From Branchiostoma floridae (Eukaryota > Chordata > Leptocardii > Amphioxiformes > Branchiostomatidae), in contig NC_049994.1 in assembly GCF_000003815.2 (NCBI RefSeq), positions 3,693,195-3,753,194 of the forward strand: DNA of 60,000 nucleotides, given 5' to 3'. Within the stretch, counting starts at the first letter, position 1, and every line of letters begins with the position of its first letter. The notes beneath the pieces are model-generated. The model was not told the origin of the DNA, did no database searches, and was given only the letters and a program-made list of their open reading frames with translations. Positions 23,812 to 34,412 of the stretch are shown here, in pieces. Made by a program: the position numbers and the translations under genes.

Positions 23812-24035
23812 GTGTCCCTGTAGCTCAACTGGTAGCAGCCTCACAGTTGAGCTTCTGGTTCAAATTAGTTGGTAACTGGGAAACCCTGGGAAGGGCATCT
23901 GGTTGGGGCTGCATCTGTATTTCGGTAGGGACGTGAAATGATGGCCCGTATTTTAGGAGGTGCATCGAGTGCGTTTAGGAGAAAATAATAGCAACCCCTC
24001 CCTGTAAAAATATACTCTGCTACCGAAACAGCAAA
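23812..24035 (+). repeat. tRNA-derived SINE (type B), fullest copy
   Basis: The head TGTCCCTGTAGCTCAACTGG has an A-box form and GGTTCAAATTAGTTGG is B-box-like. The body has AGGGCATCTGGTTGGGGCTG and ACGTGAAATGATGGCCCGTA, and it ends with a tail around CTGTAAAAATATACTCTGCT. This tail recurs alone at 16655, 17040, 19365, 19592 and 25575. tRNA-derived with a conserved tail (inference). Confidence 0.8.
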
Positions 24036-25014
24036 AGAAACATTACAGCCCTATGTGCCACTAATAAACAATACCTTTAATACGTTTATGAAGGTTAGAC
24101 ATCCAAATACAATTCAATCTCTACAACTGGATTAAAACGGAAATTTACTTTCGAACGTTTCCAGTGACACCCACCACTCTTCTTCTGTGTTATTAGAATT
24201 AATTTCTGATATTGAATTGTTTGTTTTGCGAAATTCAAAATATGAAAATATAACAAGGAGTCCTAAATGTTCAATACTTTCTGCTTTGCTACAGCATGAA
24301 GCCAACGACATCTGGGAACATCCATACTAAATGCATTATTTCTTTTGCCGATATATTTGTCGTAGTAAGACTAATGTCTTCATTATTCTAGAAGACGTTT
24401 TCACATTCAAATTTCAAACGGTCTTACTTACTGATATTCTTTGTACATCTTCAGGTTGTGTCCTTATTCAAAAGTTTCGCATATCCTTTTGCATCTACCT
24501 TGTCGATGAATTATCAAATAGCCACACAGAAAACGAAAAAAAAAAGAATGATGACCTTGACAGAGATATATTGGAAATTCGAGACAAGGGCTCTCAGAGG
24601 TGGCCACCCGGTACAACACGGGTTTCACTGATATTAAATGATATGTATGGAATTAGGTAGGGTCGATTTTAGTGATGTAATAGCGTCCCTCGGAAAGGAC
24701 ATTACATGGAGGTCCAGTGTTTGAAGAGAGCAACAACTACAGCACGTAGAAGAACCCACAACAGTTACGGTAAGAGTATGGGTCCTTCCCTGGTGTGAGT
24801 GGTTCATATTCTTACAGTTAAAGTGTCACAACTGAGAAAATTCCTGTCCTATTGAGGTAAATTAGTGTTGTTTTAAGGTTGACACTACAAGCCCTTGCGA
24901 TTTAGCCACGCCAACATGCAAGCTCTTCGTAATTCAGCCCCTGGTTGCGGAGAGAGAGAATAGTCGGCTAACCCAATAACAATAACAATAATTACAACAA
25001 CATGATTTTTCGGT
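24036..25014. other. Non-coding region
   Basis: No recognised gene. It includes degraded repeat pieces (24590-24960 shares wording such as GGTACAACACGGGTTTCACT with the reverse of 21420-21460). The 109-codon plus frame at 24331 lacks recognisable features. Confidence 0.4.
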
Positions 25015-25240
25015 TAAATCTACGTCAGATTATTCCAAAATGTGTTAGTACACCTTGTGTCACTTGGTCTCGTATTCGCAATGCCTTGTAGTTGAAATTG
25101 ATTGCGCAATTAATTTGCTAGTATTTTTAGAACTTAGGCATTGTACTGATTAAGCCTAACTTACGGCCTTGTTCAAACCAAGAGGAATCACACTTATACA
25201 CATACAAGGCTGACAAATATCTAACTCAATTAGCATCGGT
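25015..25240 (-). repeat. Inverted partner of the 20.3-20.5 kb repeat
   Basis: The reverse complement of this stretch matches 20323-20545, including CGGCCTTGTTCAAACCAAGA-type and CTGACAAATATCTAACTCAA blocks. The two copies are about 4.5 kb apart in opposite orientation. Confidence 0.7.
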
Positions 25241-26863
25241 ACAGTGTGCCATTTAGAGAAAGGCAGTCACGTCCAATATATCGCTTTTGCAAAGCAAATA
25301 TGTTACGGGAGCCGTTTTCATCAAAATGAAAAGCAAAACTACAATGAAAAGCATTAGAAGGGAATTTTTAAGAAAATAGCTGAATGTAATTTAAAAAGTA
25401 CCAAAGTTTAGCTTAATTGCTACATGTTGGCTATCGTATTTTTCCTTATATGTAATGGTGATATTTAACAATGTGGATATCATCCTAAACCAAATAAGTC
25501 AGTCTCAAATTTCGTTCATTCATTCATCATCTAAACCTTGTCGTACCTAGTGGCATACGGGACAGCAAATTTTCTTGCTTTTTCAGTAGCAGGGTATATT
25601 TTCACTGGGGATGGCTTGTTGATTAAGGTTAGACATAAAGGTTAGACGCCTTAAATCAGTTACTCAGGCAACTGAATTTGATTCTGGAAACAGTCAGACG
25701 TTATAGACATCCATCCAATGTCTTATGTCAGTGAAACTGGTTTGAATGGTTTGTTAGCCCTTCCCTTTTAACGTGATCAAGGCAGCTCCTCGAATGCTAG
25801 ATCCTCTATTCTACATCCCCTTCCGCAAGACAGGTACAACCCCAACCAAGATACCCTACCCAGGATGGAACCGTACCAACTAATCAAAGGTTGAGCTTCA
25901 GAGACATCCCTTTCAATTGTTAACGAGCATTCCCCAAATAAATTGCATAACACTGTATCATTGCACTTTTATTCATACAGTGGCATGAAATGTCTACGCT
26001 TGCGGATAATCGCTTTGTCAACTAGACCCACTGGGATTAGGGTGAAGATAATCTACAAATCTCTGACAGAATATGGCGATACGGAGCGATGATTTAAACC
26101 CATAGTGCTATCTTATTCCCGACCTTCTTAGCTACGGTTGATAAGACGCATATGTCACGTTTGTAGCATTGGGAGAAGGTACTACATGACTAAGTGTTTT
26201 ATGTTTATGTGGACTATAATCAGCGCGGCAATACCATTGAATCTCTTTCAACCATGATTGTTCATAGTACCGATACTTTATGACCACCATAAATTAATAA
26301 GGAAATTGTGTAATTCCATTGTTTTCCATAACTGGACTCCAATTAGTGTAATACATGTAATCCATGACAGGTGGAACATATACAGATACTGAACATGCAA
26401 ATGAGGAATTGATTTGTATAATTAATACAAAAATTGAAAAATGCTTGGTTGATGAATGATCGGAAATTTATTGTGACTTATGTTAGTTACTTGAACGTAA
26501 ACAGCACCATGCATAAATCATGTAAATGTGTAATTCATTTGCATTAAATCTATTTTATGGAGGCATGAGGTTGCCAAAATGTAAATTTCATTCCCAGACC
26601 GGGATTTCCTAAAAGTGTAAAGTGCCTTTCCCAAGGGCACAATATCACAAATTCGAACAACACTAGACAAAAACAAGAATATCCAGAAATTTCCGGGCAC
26701 TGACACACCCGTGAAATTTGACATCTCCAAATCGCATACAACAATTTCTGGCCACGATGTGTCCGGTCCCGAAAATCTCCGTATATTCCTGTACATGGCC
26801 GTGTGCGGGACCCGCACACGGCGTGCCCTGAGAAGTGAATCACTGGCTCCTAGATCAAATAAT
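25241..26863. other. Non-coding region with a type-B SINE fragment
   Basis: At 25575-25625 there is a SINE tail, and at 25790-25910 a minus-oriented type-B SINE piece (CAACCCCAACC, CCAGGATGGAACCGTACC). 26620-26650 has the CCCAAGGGCACAA block of type-A SINEs. The rest is unassigned; the 116-codon minus frame at 26518-26868 is unrecognised. Confidence 0.45.
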
Positions 26864-27034
26864 TGCATTTAAGTTCGCGGGAATTTAATTTCGCGGTAGC
26901 GGGAAGAAGGACTTTCGCGGTGGTTTAAGGTTCGCGGTAGCACTATACACTGTTCGCGGTGGTTTTAAGTTCACGGTGCATTGGAAACCGCTAACATATA
27001 CAAATTCACCGCGAACACTTTTGCATTTACATTA
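26864..27034. mobile_element. CGCGG-rich MITE, copy 2
   Basis: It has the same TTCGCGGT/CCGCGAA composition and GCATTTAAGTTCGCGG and TTTTGCATTTACA ends as the other copies, with an internal deletion. The flanking TA is not clear. Confidence 0.75.
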
Positions 27035-28357
27035 CCCTACACATGCGTGTGACCCCACAAAACATGTTTTTATTTCACTCAAAGAACCTCTCTGTAGATA
27101 TCACCATGGCGGTTCAAGCTTGATAGCACAAATAGACTTCCACTGAAATGATTGTTGTGATAACCTCCTATACAAATATTAGCATGATGTTTGCCGAAAG
27201 GATTAACTAAATTAAGGCGTGCGATTCAATCTAGCCACGTGATCACTTTATGGCCTTTGTAAATGTCGCGAGGTTAACGCAATATGTGTATTGTTTATGA
27301 TTTATTAATTAACAATTATCTTCATTAATACAAACACATGATTCGTTAAAGGCGGCAGCATGCTAGATGAAGGTTAATGCAATGTTGTTGATATGAATCA
27401 TCAATTAATTAATGAAAATTTACAAGCACACAATTTATTGAAAGCATTACTTTGTACATGCGATGTAATAATCTAAATTGAGCTAAAAGCTTTGAAAACT
27501 AAACGACACTCCGAAATGATGACAATGTTATGGAATATATATGTTGATATTATGTATATATTATCAGGTAATGCAAATTCTTTCAAACGGCATAATTCAA
27601 TAAATTATTGCTATGGTACTTTTTACCTAAGTAACGTTGGTTCACCTTTTCCCGGAGGTACTGTAGTTTTTGTCTGGATTTTGTGCTCGCAACTGTAACT
27701 CATGATCATCTGCATTGATTTCTTTGAATTTATGTATGTAGGTAGGTATTGAGATATTGTTGACGCCCTTCAATTTTCGGTAATATAAAATTATAGAACG
27801 ACATCCAAATCTTGTTGTCACTGTATCAGCCATGGCTTAGAATTGTACCCAGTAGTGGCACCACTCGACATATTGAGTCATCAAGAACTTACAGCTAAAC
27901 GACTTAGTGGCCTAGATTTCATATAAAGTATCAAGGATAAGTCAATACGTTTCTAGGGCATACGATAGTCGTATCGCGAAGACCAAATGGGTGTGCAAAC
28001 ATTCCCACCCAGATCCTTACACAAATCTAGGGTAATGGAGTGATGGGCGCTGATTTTTGCATGCACTGAATGTCATTGGAGCGATAACGTTACGGTAAAG
28101 CGAAAGATCCTTGAGCTACAAGAAAAGAGCCATCACTTTAGAGCGAGCGTGCAATGTATCTTTCGCGTACCCGGATTTCCTAAGAGGAGCATAGATAACG
28201 GGGCTTTTTTACGGCGAAGGCTTTGCAAACGTACCACCGAAAAGGGGCTAGTTCTATGTGCATACACGAATATATATATATATACGACTTGCGGAATGAC
28301 ATATGATATAACAACCGGTACATATTTCACATGATATGATTGCCAAGTCTGTTTACC
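27035..28357. other. Non-coding AT-rich region
   Basis: 27220-27430 contains two loosely related ATTAATTAA-rich segments each near an 'AAGGTTAATGCAAT'-like block. A short copy of the GGTTCACCTTTTCCCGG end (see 28359-28590) is at 27637. No gene was recognised. Confidence 0.4.
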
Positions 28358-28358
28358 G

Positions 28359-28590
28359 CTGTAACGCTAGTTCACCTTTATCCCCGGGGGAACCTTTATC
28401 CGTTGTTTAAAAAAATGGGTATTTAGGGATGTCAATGCGACGGACGGTGGTTTTAAATTGGTAAACAAGCTGTATTTTAAAATATTGTACTTTCAAACCA
28501 CTGTCCATCCATTTGATATCCCTTAACACCCCTTGGTTTTAAAACAACGGATAAAGGTTACCCCACGGATAAAGGTGAACTAGCGTTATA
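28359..28590. mobile_element. TIR element with TTCACCTTTATCC ends
   Basis: The left end TAACGCTAGTTCACCTTTAT and right end inverse (ATAAAGGTGAACTAGCGTTA) give a near-perfect ~24-bp TIR. A second inverted pair lies inside (ACCTTTATCCGTTGTTT and the inverse AAACAACGGATAAAGGT). A degenerate copy of one end is at 40590-40640. The target duplication is unclear. Confidence 0.8.
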
Positions 28591-29039
28591 TTCGTAGTTG
28601 ATTTAAGGAAAGCTTTCGATTTTGTTGCGTATCTAATTACACTACAAGAAACGGAATCTTCATGGGTGCATTCGTAAATGTTGTAATTTTGTATGATTTA
28701 CTTAGCCTTTACGTGAACTTAAAGATCAGATTCTGTGTAGTGCATAGTGTATATCGATTGTAAGGCGACGTTATTGTATAACATTACGTTCCAATTCGGT
28801 AAATCGCATCCCGCTGGCGTTGTTATCCTATCACTTTTACGAAGACAAGTTGCTTCTACATGTTGCATACAGCTACAGGTAGATACAGTACGCAACATGC
28901 GCGCGATACGTTAGCATTCTTCCCCGAAACAAAAATTGAATTTCAACAGCATTGAGATATATTTAGCCATCACCTAAGGCAAGATATACACCAAATAAAT
29001 AAGAAAAATTGCCATACCTTTATTTGTTGCGTCTAGATG
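28591..29039. other. Unique-looking non-coding sequence
   Basis: No repeat or gene was recognised. It lies just 3' of the small minus-strand reading frame at 29040-29168. Confidence 0.4.
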
Positions 29040-29168
29040 CTAGCTAGCGGTGAATCGGCGGCAGGTCTTCACCAGTGCATCCCAGAGCGACCTCCTCGTA
29101 GAGCAGGCAACTACCTCTAGATCTTCCCTCGGCTTCCGATTGATTTTCCTCATGCTACCCGTTCCCAT
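29040..29168 (-). CDS. Candidate 42-residue reading frame with promoter-like 5' flank
   Basis: On the minus strand an ATG in a strong context (GTCGCCATGGG) opens 42 codons, ending TAG at 29040. An in-frame TGA lies 5' of the ATG. About 20 bp upstream is a perfect CRE-like TGACGTCA (near 29184-29191). The predicted peptide is basic at its N-terminus (MRKINRKPRED) and continues EVVACSTRRSLWDALVKTC. It might be a first exon (an internal CTG|GTGAAG could act as donor) or chance. No family is recognised. Confidence 0.25.
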   Translation of the reverse strand: MGTGSMRKINRKPREDLEVVACSTRRSLWDALVKTCRRFTAS

Positions 29169-29469
29169 GGCGACGGTATTTCATGACGTCATGACTGGGC
29201 GGAATTTGAAAAAAAAAGACGTTTGGCGATGACAGAAAAAGGGAGTAGATGATACGACCGCAGCCCGAATCTTGTTTAATTCATGTGAGAGCATCCCCAC
29301 CTGAATTCTTTTGTCGTAAGGGAGTTGTAAATATTGACGATTTCGACGGGATTCTGTCGGTGGTTATTTGCTTGGCGACGAGCCTTAGAGGCGAGTGTCT
29401 ACTCTACTCATTGTCAAATGGTTGACATTAAGTGGGCGTACGTAAGATGCTTCGTTTACTTAACAGGCG

Positions 29470-29905
29470 CTGACGACAGTAAGGGCAGCATAAGTCAAGT
29501 TGTAAAGCCGCACCAATGAAACCCCAGACAGATGCTGACATTTATCAAAGTCTCTTTTGATTTTTATCAATCTCATTTCTAGGCACTGGGCTTGGTGAGT
29601 TAAGAGTGCGGCTTTCCGGTGCCGCGCCAAATTTCCCCCCCGCTGAATTTTTGCTCCGTGTGGTAAGGGCAGTTGTTGTAACTCAAGTTGTAAGATGGGT
29701 CGAATAAAACCATACACAGATGCTGGCCGTTACCAGAGTCTCCTTTGATCGCATTTCTAGGAGGCTTGGTGAGTTAAGAGTGTGGCTTTTCGGTGTCGCG
29801 CCAAATTCTACCCCGACAAATTTTTGCTCCGTCAGATAAGAGCAGTATACGTCAACTTGTAAAACAATTCCAATGAACCCCCACGCAGATGTTGACATAT
29901 ATGTT
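29470..29905. repeat. Tandem array, ~180-bp unit, about 2.4 copies
   Basis: The landmark GTAAGGGCAG...AAGTTGTAAA...ACAGATGCTG recurs at 29478, 29661 and 29838 (periods 183 and 177). Units share TTTCTAGG, CTTGGTGAGTTAAGAGTG and TTTTTGCTCCGT. A partial unit is at 32525-32700. Flanking both sites are GCCTTGCC blocks (29915 and 32462). Confidence 0.85.
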
Positions 29906-31315
29906 TTTTTTTTTGCCTTGCCGCGGCAGCGGCATGGCCTTGTGGCCACTATTTTCTTGGTTGGATGGTTGGATGCATCAATGGTTCAAACAATGTTAAC
30001 CCAGCCCTTCCAAAGGCCCTTCCGAAGTCCCTTCCCAGTTCTCTTTCTCGTGGACAAACTTACGGCTTAGGCGACCAACAGTACATCCCCGTCAAGATTT
30101 ATACCTCCGTTTTACGTATTTGATAACAGTTGTGGTCGGTACTGAAAGCCTCTTAACATCTGGTTACATCGAATGAATGAAGCGTTGTATGGTGATATTT
30201 CAGATCCATTGTAGTAAAATATTATCAAGTGAATTATCTTACATAACAATTTGCATTAGCTATTCATAAAGATGAAATAAATGCCTAATCAGACCAATGC
30301 ATTGTATGTGAATATATAAGTAGGCAATGACGTCATTAAAACGTCTCAAGAACGTATGACCGCAGCAAAACGCTAACTTGAGTTCAGTAGAATGCGAGCT
30401 CAAAGCGTTACACGAAAAGTCGTAATAAATAATATTTGCGGGTCACTATTTACATTTTAAATACTAACCCAAGTCCTGTCGCAAGCAATAATTGTTTGTT
30501 TGCAATGCATTTTCTGTATGCGACGCATTTTCAGAACGCGTGCCTGCTATCGGTGAGAAACTCCAGTTAGAGACCTCAGGCCTGTGGTACGTACTAAATT
30601 TTCTAGTCTTCATTATATATCCTTTCTTTCAAGTTATCGGGATTTCAGAAGGAAAATTTAACGTCTTAGAATATGTAAGATAAAATTCTACCTACTCATT
30701 ATGTCAAACTCCTAGTTCTATCGTAGTGGTTCCACAAATTATCGTTTTTATTCGGTGTTTTTGTTGTGGCCAGTCATCATCTTCCGTAGATGACTTTGCT
30801 TTGTGCATTGTCGGAAATTTTTGTTACCTTGATGGTACTTCCCTGACACTATAGGTTAACACATTATTGAGAAGTGTAATAAATGACACTGTGGTTTGTC
30901 CGGCTGTAAACATAATTTCATAAATTTCATAAAACCGAAAAGACGAAGTGAAACAAAACCGCCCCCCTCCCCAGTCTTTCTATTTACATGCGTGTCTTAG
31001 TTTCTTGCTTACCAACTAACGTTTGCCAATCTTTAAGTGTCTTCTCGGGACTGTTTGTTGTAATGCCTTCATTTTGGTCACAATGACAAAAAAATTAAAG
31101 CTGTCGGTGGAGGAGGGTAGCAGATCCCCTCTACCACAAATTGTGAAGAATGTAATGAAATTTAGGGTGCTACCCTTCAGTCATATGTTTAGAAACACCT
31201 AGTATTCTATCAATCAAAAATGCATACGCTCATTCCGTTGGTTTTAATGTTGACACAAGAAATTTAACTAATTGTTCAATCTTACCATAGTAGTACTACA
31301 TATACCTGAACTGCA
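29906..31315. other. Non-coding region
   Basis: Mixed-composition sequence without recognised genes or repeats apart from a GCCTTGCCGCGGCAGCGGCA stretch at its start. Confidence 0.4.
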
Positions 31316-31319
31316 GTCA

Positions 31320-32235
31320 TTCATATAGTACCCTCTCAACTTACCACAGTACCTCAAATTGTGCATGCAGTACCCACTCAGCTCACCACAGTACCTGGAC
31401 TCCTGCTGTGCATGCAGTACCCACTCAGCTGACCGCAGTACCTGGACTTTAGCTGTGCATGCAGTACCCACTCAGCTCACCACAGTACCTGGACTCCTGC
31501 TGTGCATGCAGTACCCACTCAGCTGACTGCAGTACCTGGACTCCTGCTGTGCATGCAGTACCCACTCAGCTGACCGCAGTACCTGGACTCTAGCTGTGCA
31601 TGCAGTACCCACTCAGCTGACCACAGTACCTGGACTCCAGCCACGCATGCAGTACCCACTCAGCTGACCACAGTACCTGGACTCCAGCCATGCATGCAAT
31701 ACCCACTCAGCTGACCACAGTACCTGGACTCCAGCCACGCATGCAGTACCCACTCAGCTGACCACAGTACCTGGACTCCAGCCATGCATGCAATACCCAC
31801 TCAGCTGACCACAGTACCTGGACTCCAGCCATGCATGCAGTACCCACTCAGCTGACCACAGTACCTGGACTCCTGCTGTGCATACGGTACCCATTCAGCT
31901 GACCACAATACCTGGACTCCTGCCGTGTATGCGGTACTAACTCAGCTGACCACAGTACCTGGACTCCTGCTGTGCATGCAGTACCCACTAAGCTGACCAC
32001 AGTACCTGGACTCCTGCTGTGCATGCAGTACCCACTCAGCTGACCACAGTACCTGGACTCCTGCCGTGTATGCGGTACTAACTCAGCTGGCCACAATACC
32101 TGGACTCCTGCTGTGCATGCAGTACCCACTCATCTGGCCACAATACCTGGACGCCTGCTGTGCATGCTGTACCCTCTCAGCTGACCAAAGTACCTGAACT
32201 CCTGCTAACCATACAGTACTCACTCAGCTATCCTT
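31320..32235. repeat. 47-bp minisatellite, about 19 copies
   Basis: The unit contains CAGTACCTGGACTCCTGCTG, then TGCATGCAGTACCC and ACTCAGCTGACCA. CAGTACCTGG spacing is 47 bp. Variants fall into subtypes (CTGCTGTGCATG, CAGCCACGCATG, TGCCGTGTATGCGG) arranged in blocks, as expected from unequal exchange. 47 is not a multiple of 3, so the apparent minus-strand repeat protein is an artefact. Confidence 0.95.
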
Positions 32236-32524
32236 TCACAGAAATGAAATAAATTAAAATTGTTACTGTATATCCTAGAAATAAGGTCTAATTATTTCAT
32301 ATTTATTAGTTGTCGATGGTCAGAAAATGCAACATCATATTTTAAGACACCTACATATATTTACAACAAGATTAACAGATCAATACAAGGCTTTGGCTAC
32401 CATAATACGTATTTAGCAGACAAGCAAATTATCCCTACTGCACGCCAACGCACAACATTTTGCCTTGCCGGGCTTGAAGTGCCGACCCGCTTTTTCCTGA
32501 CGATATTCCTACCACGCGGCAAGG
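32236..32524. other. Unassigned AT-rich sequence
   Basis: It ends with a GCCTTGCC...GGCAAGGCA inverted pair (32461-32527). No gene. Confidence 0.4.
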
Positions 32525-32700
32525 CACAGCTTTTTTGAAAAGATTTCTTGTTTAATCAGTCTCATTTCTAGGCTTGGTGAGTACAGAGTGCGGCTTTCCG
32601 GTGCTACGCCAAAATTCTGCCCCTACAAATGTTTGCCCCCTGTGGTAAGGTTGTAAAACAAGGCCAATGAAACCCCAGACACATGCTGACATTTTTCTCT
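32525..32700. repeat. Dispersed unit of the 29.5-kb tandem repeat
   Basis: It matches the 29470-29905 unit: TTTCTAGGCTTGGTGAGT, GTGCGGCTTTCCGGTGC, ACCCCAGACACATGCTGAC. A single copy, about 2.6 kb from the array. Confidence 0.8.
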
Positions 32701-33269
32701 TCTGAATCATATCAAACTTACATATAGGCTATAGCGATGAACTAATACGTTACGAAATATATCACCCCTAGTCAATTTTGATGGGCAATCTGTATTGACA
32801 GAACCACCATTTGACATTTCGCATAGTCTTCTTTACTGCCATTGTATGAGAACCTAATGCATTAGAGCTGTAATAACATATGTACTATATACAGCACCTG
32901 GGACAAAACCTTAGCCCAGCAAAATCGACAATGTAGCCAACTTTTTACTAAAAGGGCCCTTAAAAAATAAGCTTGATGACCAACGGCTAGATGAATTATA
33001 AAGTTTAGAATTCTAACCCTGTCGGTTTATGCATTTTCGCCACTTGATGGACCAATCATTGACAGACAGACAACTGACTGATGACTGGTTTCAATGGTAA
33101 GAATCCTGATCTCCTATTGGACGGATTTTTGAACTGATTGAAAAGTCTGAACTCCTATTGGTTACTCAAGGAAAGGGGTTCTTTTGAGTTAGAGGAGAAC
33201 AACAACTAGCCCTGGAGAAAAGACCCAATAAGCCCTCGGGTCTCGACAGCTAAGGATTATACAACTTGA
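32701..33269. other. Non-coding spacer
   Basis: No recognised gene or repeat apart from a short imperfect duplication around 'tctgaactcctattgg' (33095-33165). Confidence 0.4.
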
Positions 33270-33652
33270 ATTCGAATAAAGAATTCTTGACAGAGTATAT
33301 GTTAACAACGAACACTTTCAGGGAAAGAAAAGGTCAAAATACGAAGGAGCGAAAGAAAGAAGGAATATTGAGAGGTTGGCACAGCTTGGACCATAGAGAC
33401 TGCTTACAGATGTCATAGAATACCAAGTGTAATATAACTTGAAGTATAATAAGGAATTCTTGACAGCGTATATTTTTGATAACGAACACATTCGGTGCGT
33501 TAATTAAAGAGGAAGAAAAATTCAGAATACGATGGGACGAAAGGATGAAGAAATATTGAGAGCTCGGCGACCCGCACGTCACTACACACAAATGTCATAA
33601 AAGACCGAGTTTGATATAACTTGAAGTCGAGTAAAGAACTCTAGTCAGAGTA

Positions 33653-33860
33653 CTGTAAATGCAGAAATGTTCGCGGTGGATCAAAGTTCGCGGTTTTCGC
33701 GGTCACCACTTCACCGCGAACTTAAAACCACCGCGAACATTTTTCTTTAATGGTATTAGACTGCAGTCTATGATGTTACCGCGAAATTAAAACCACCGCG
33801 AAAAGTCATATTCCCCGCTACCGCGAAATTGAATCCCCGCGAACTTAAATGCATTTATGG
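33653..33860. mobile_element. CGCGG-rich MITE, copy 3
   Basis: The ends are CTGTAAATGC and GCATTTATGG, flanked by TA (33651-33652 and 33861-33862). The interior has the inverted TTCGCGGTTTTCGCGG/ACCGCGAA pattern. It sits inside a unit of the 173-bp satellite. Confidence 0.88.
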
Positions 33861-34028
33861 TATACGGTTGACAACAAGCCCCTTCAGTTCGTCAAAGGCA
33901 AACACAAGGTCAGACCAAGGTTGAGCGAAAGGGAGAAGAAGTATTGACAACCTGTCGAGGCTCCGGTGATGGCGAGTACTCACAAATGTCATAAATGACC
34001 GATTATGATGAAACTTCAAGTCTGATAA

Positions 34029-34412
34029 GGCCACACCAATTTAATTTGTTGGTTCTCGGATTTTCCAACCCATTTTTTTCCGATTTGCAAAAAAAAAATT
34101 AGTCCCAAGAAAAATAAAGGTTTTGCTATTGCAGACCTTTAAAAGCACCCATTCCAGGGGCACATATTGTTGATAAACCAATCAGAGCACTTATTCGCAG
34201 CCACATGATCAGAACAGTGGTAGGATTATATAAAATCAAAAGAAGAGATTCATTGGATAAATCATGCCATGAAAAACTGAAAATTTGACTACTTTACCTT
34301 GTTTTTTTGTGTTGAATAAGTTCACCACAGACTTTTTGCAATTTTTTTCGACCGACCGCCCCAATATTTTTCTGAAAGAATCCGAGAACCAACAAATTAA
34401 ATTGGTGTGCCC
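34029..34412. mobile_element. Harbinger-like MITE with TAA duplication
   Basis: The ends are inverted over about 33 bp: GGCCACACCAATTTAATTTG at left, the inverse of GGGCACACCAATTTAATTTG at right, both continuing TTGGTTCTCGGATT. They are flanked by TAA (34026-34028 and 34413-34415). Inserted in the satellite. The 3-bp duplication suggests PIF/Harbinger. No coding potential. Confidence 0.9.

Noticed and set aside
23812-23890. A tRNA gene
   Set aside because: It has A- and B-box-like sequences but no complete cloverleaf by eye, and the body continues as in other dispersed copies, so it is a SINE head.
31268-32129. Cys-rich repeat protein on the minus strand; also CRISPR-like regular repeats
   Set aside because: The unit is 47 bp, so the frame shifts each copy; repeats are contiguous with no unique spacers, and this is a eukaryotic minisatellite.
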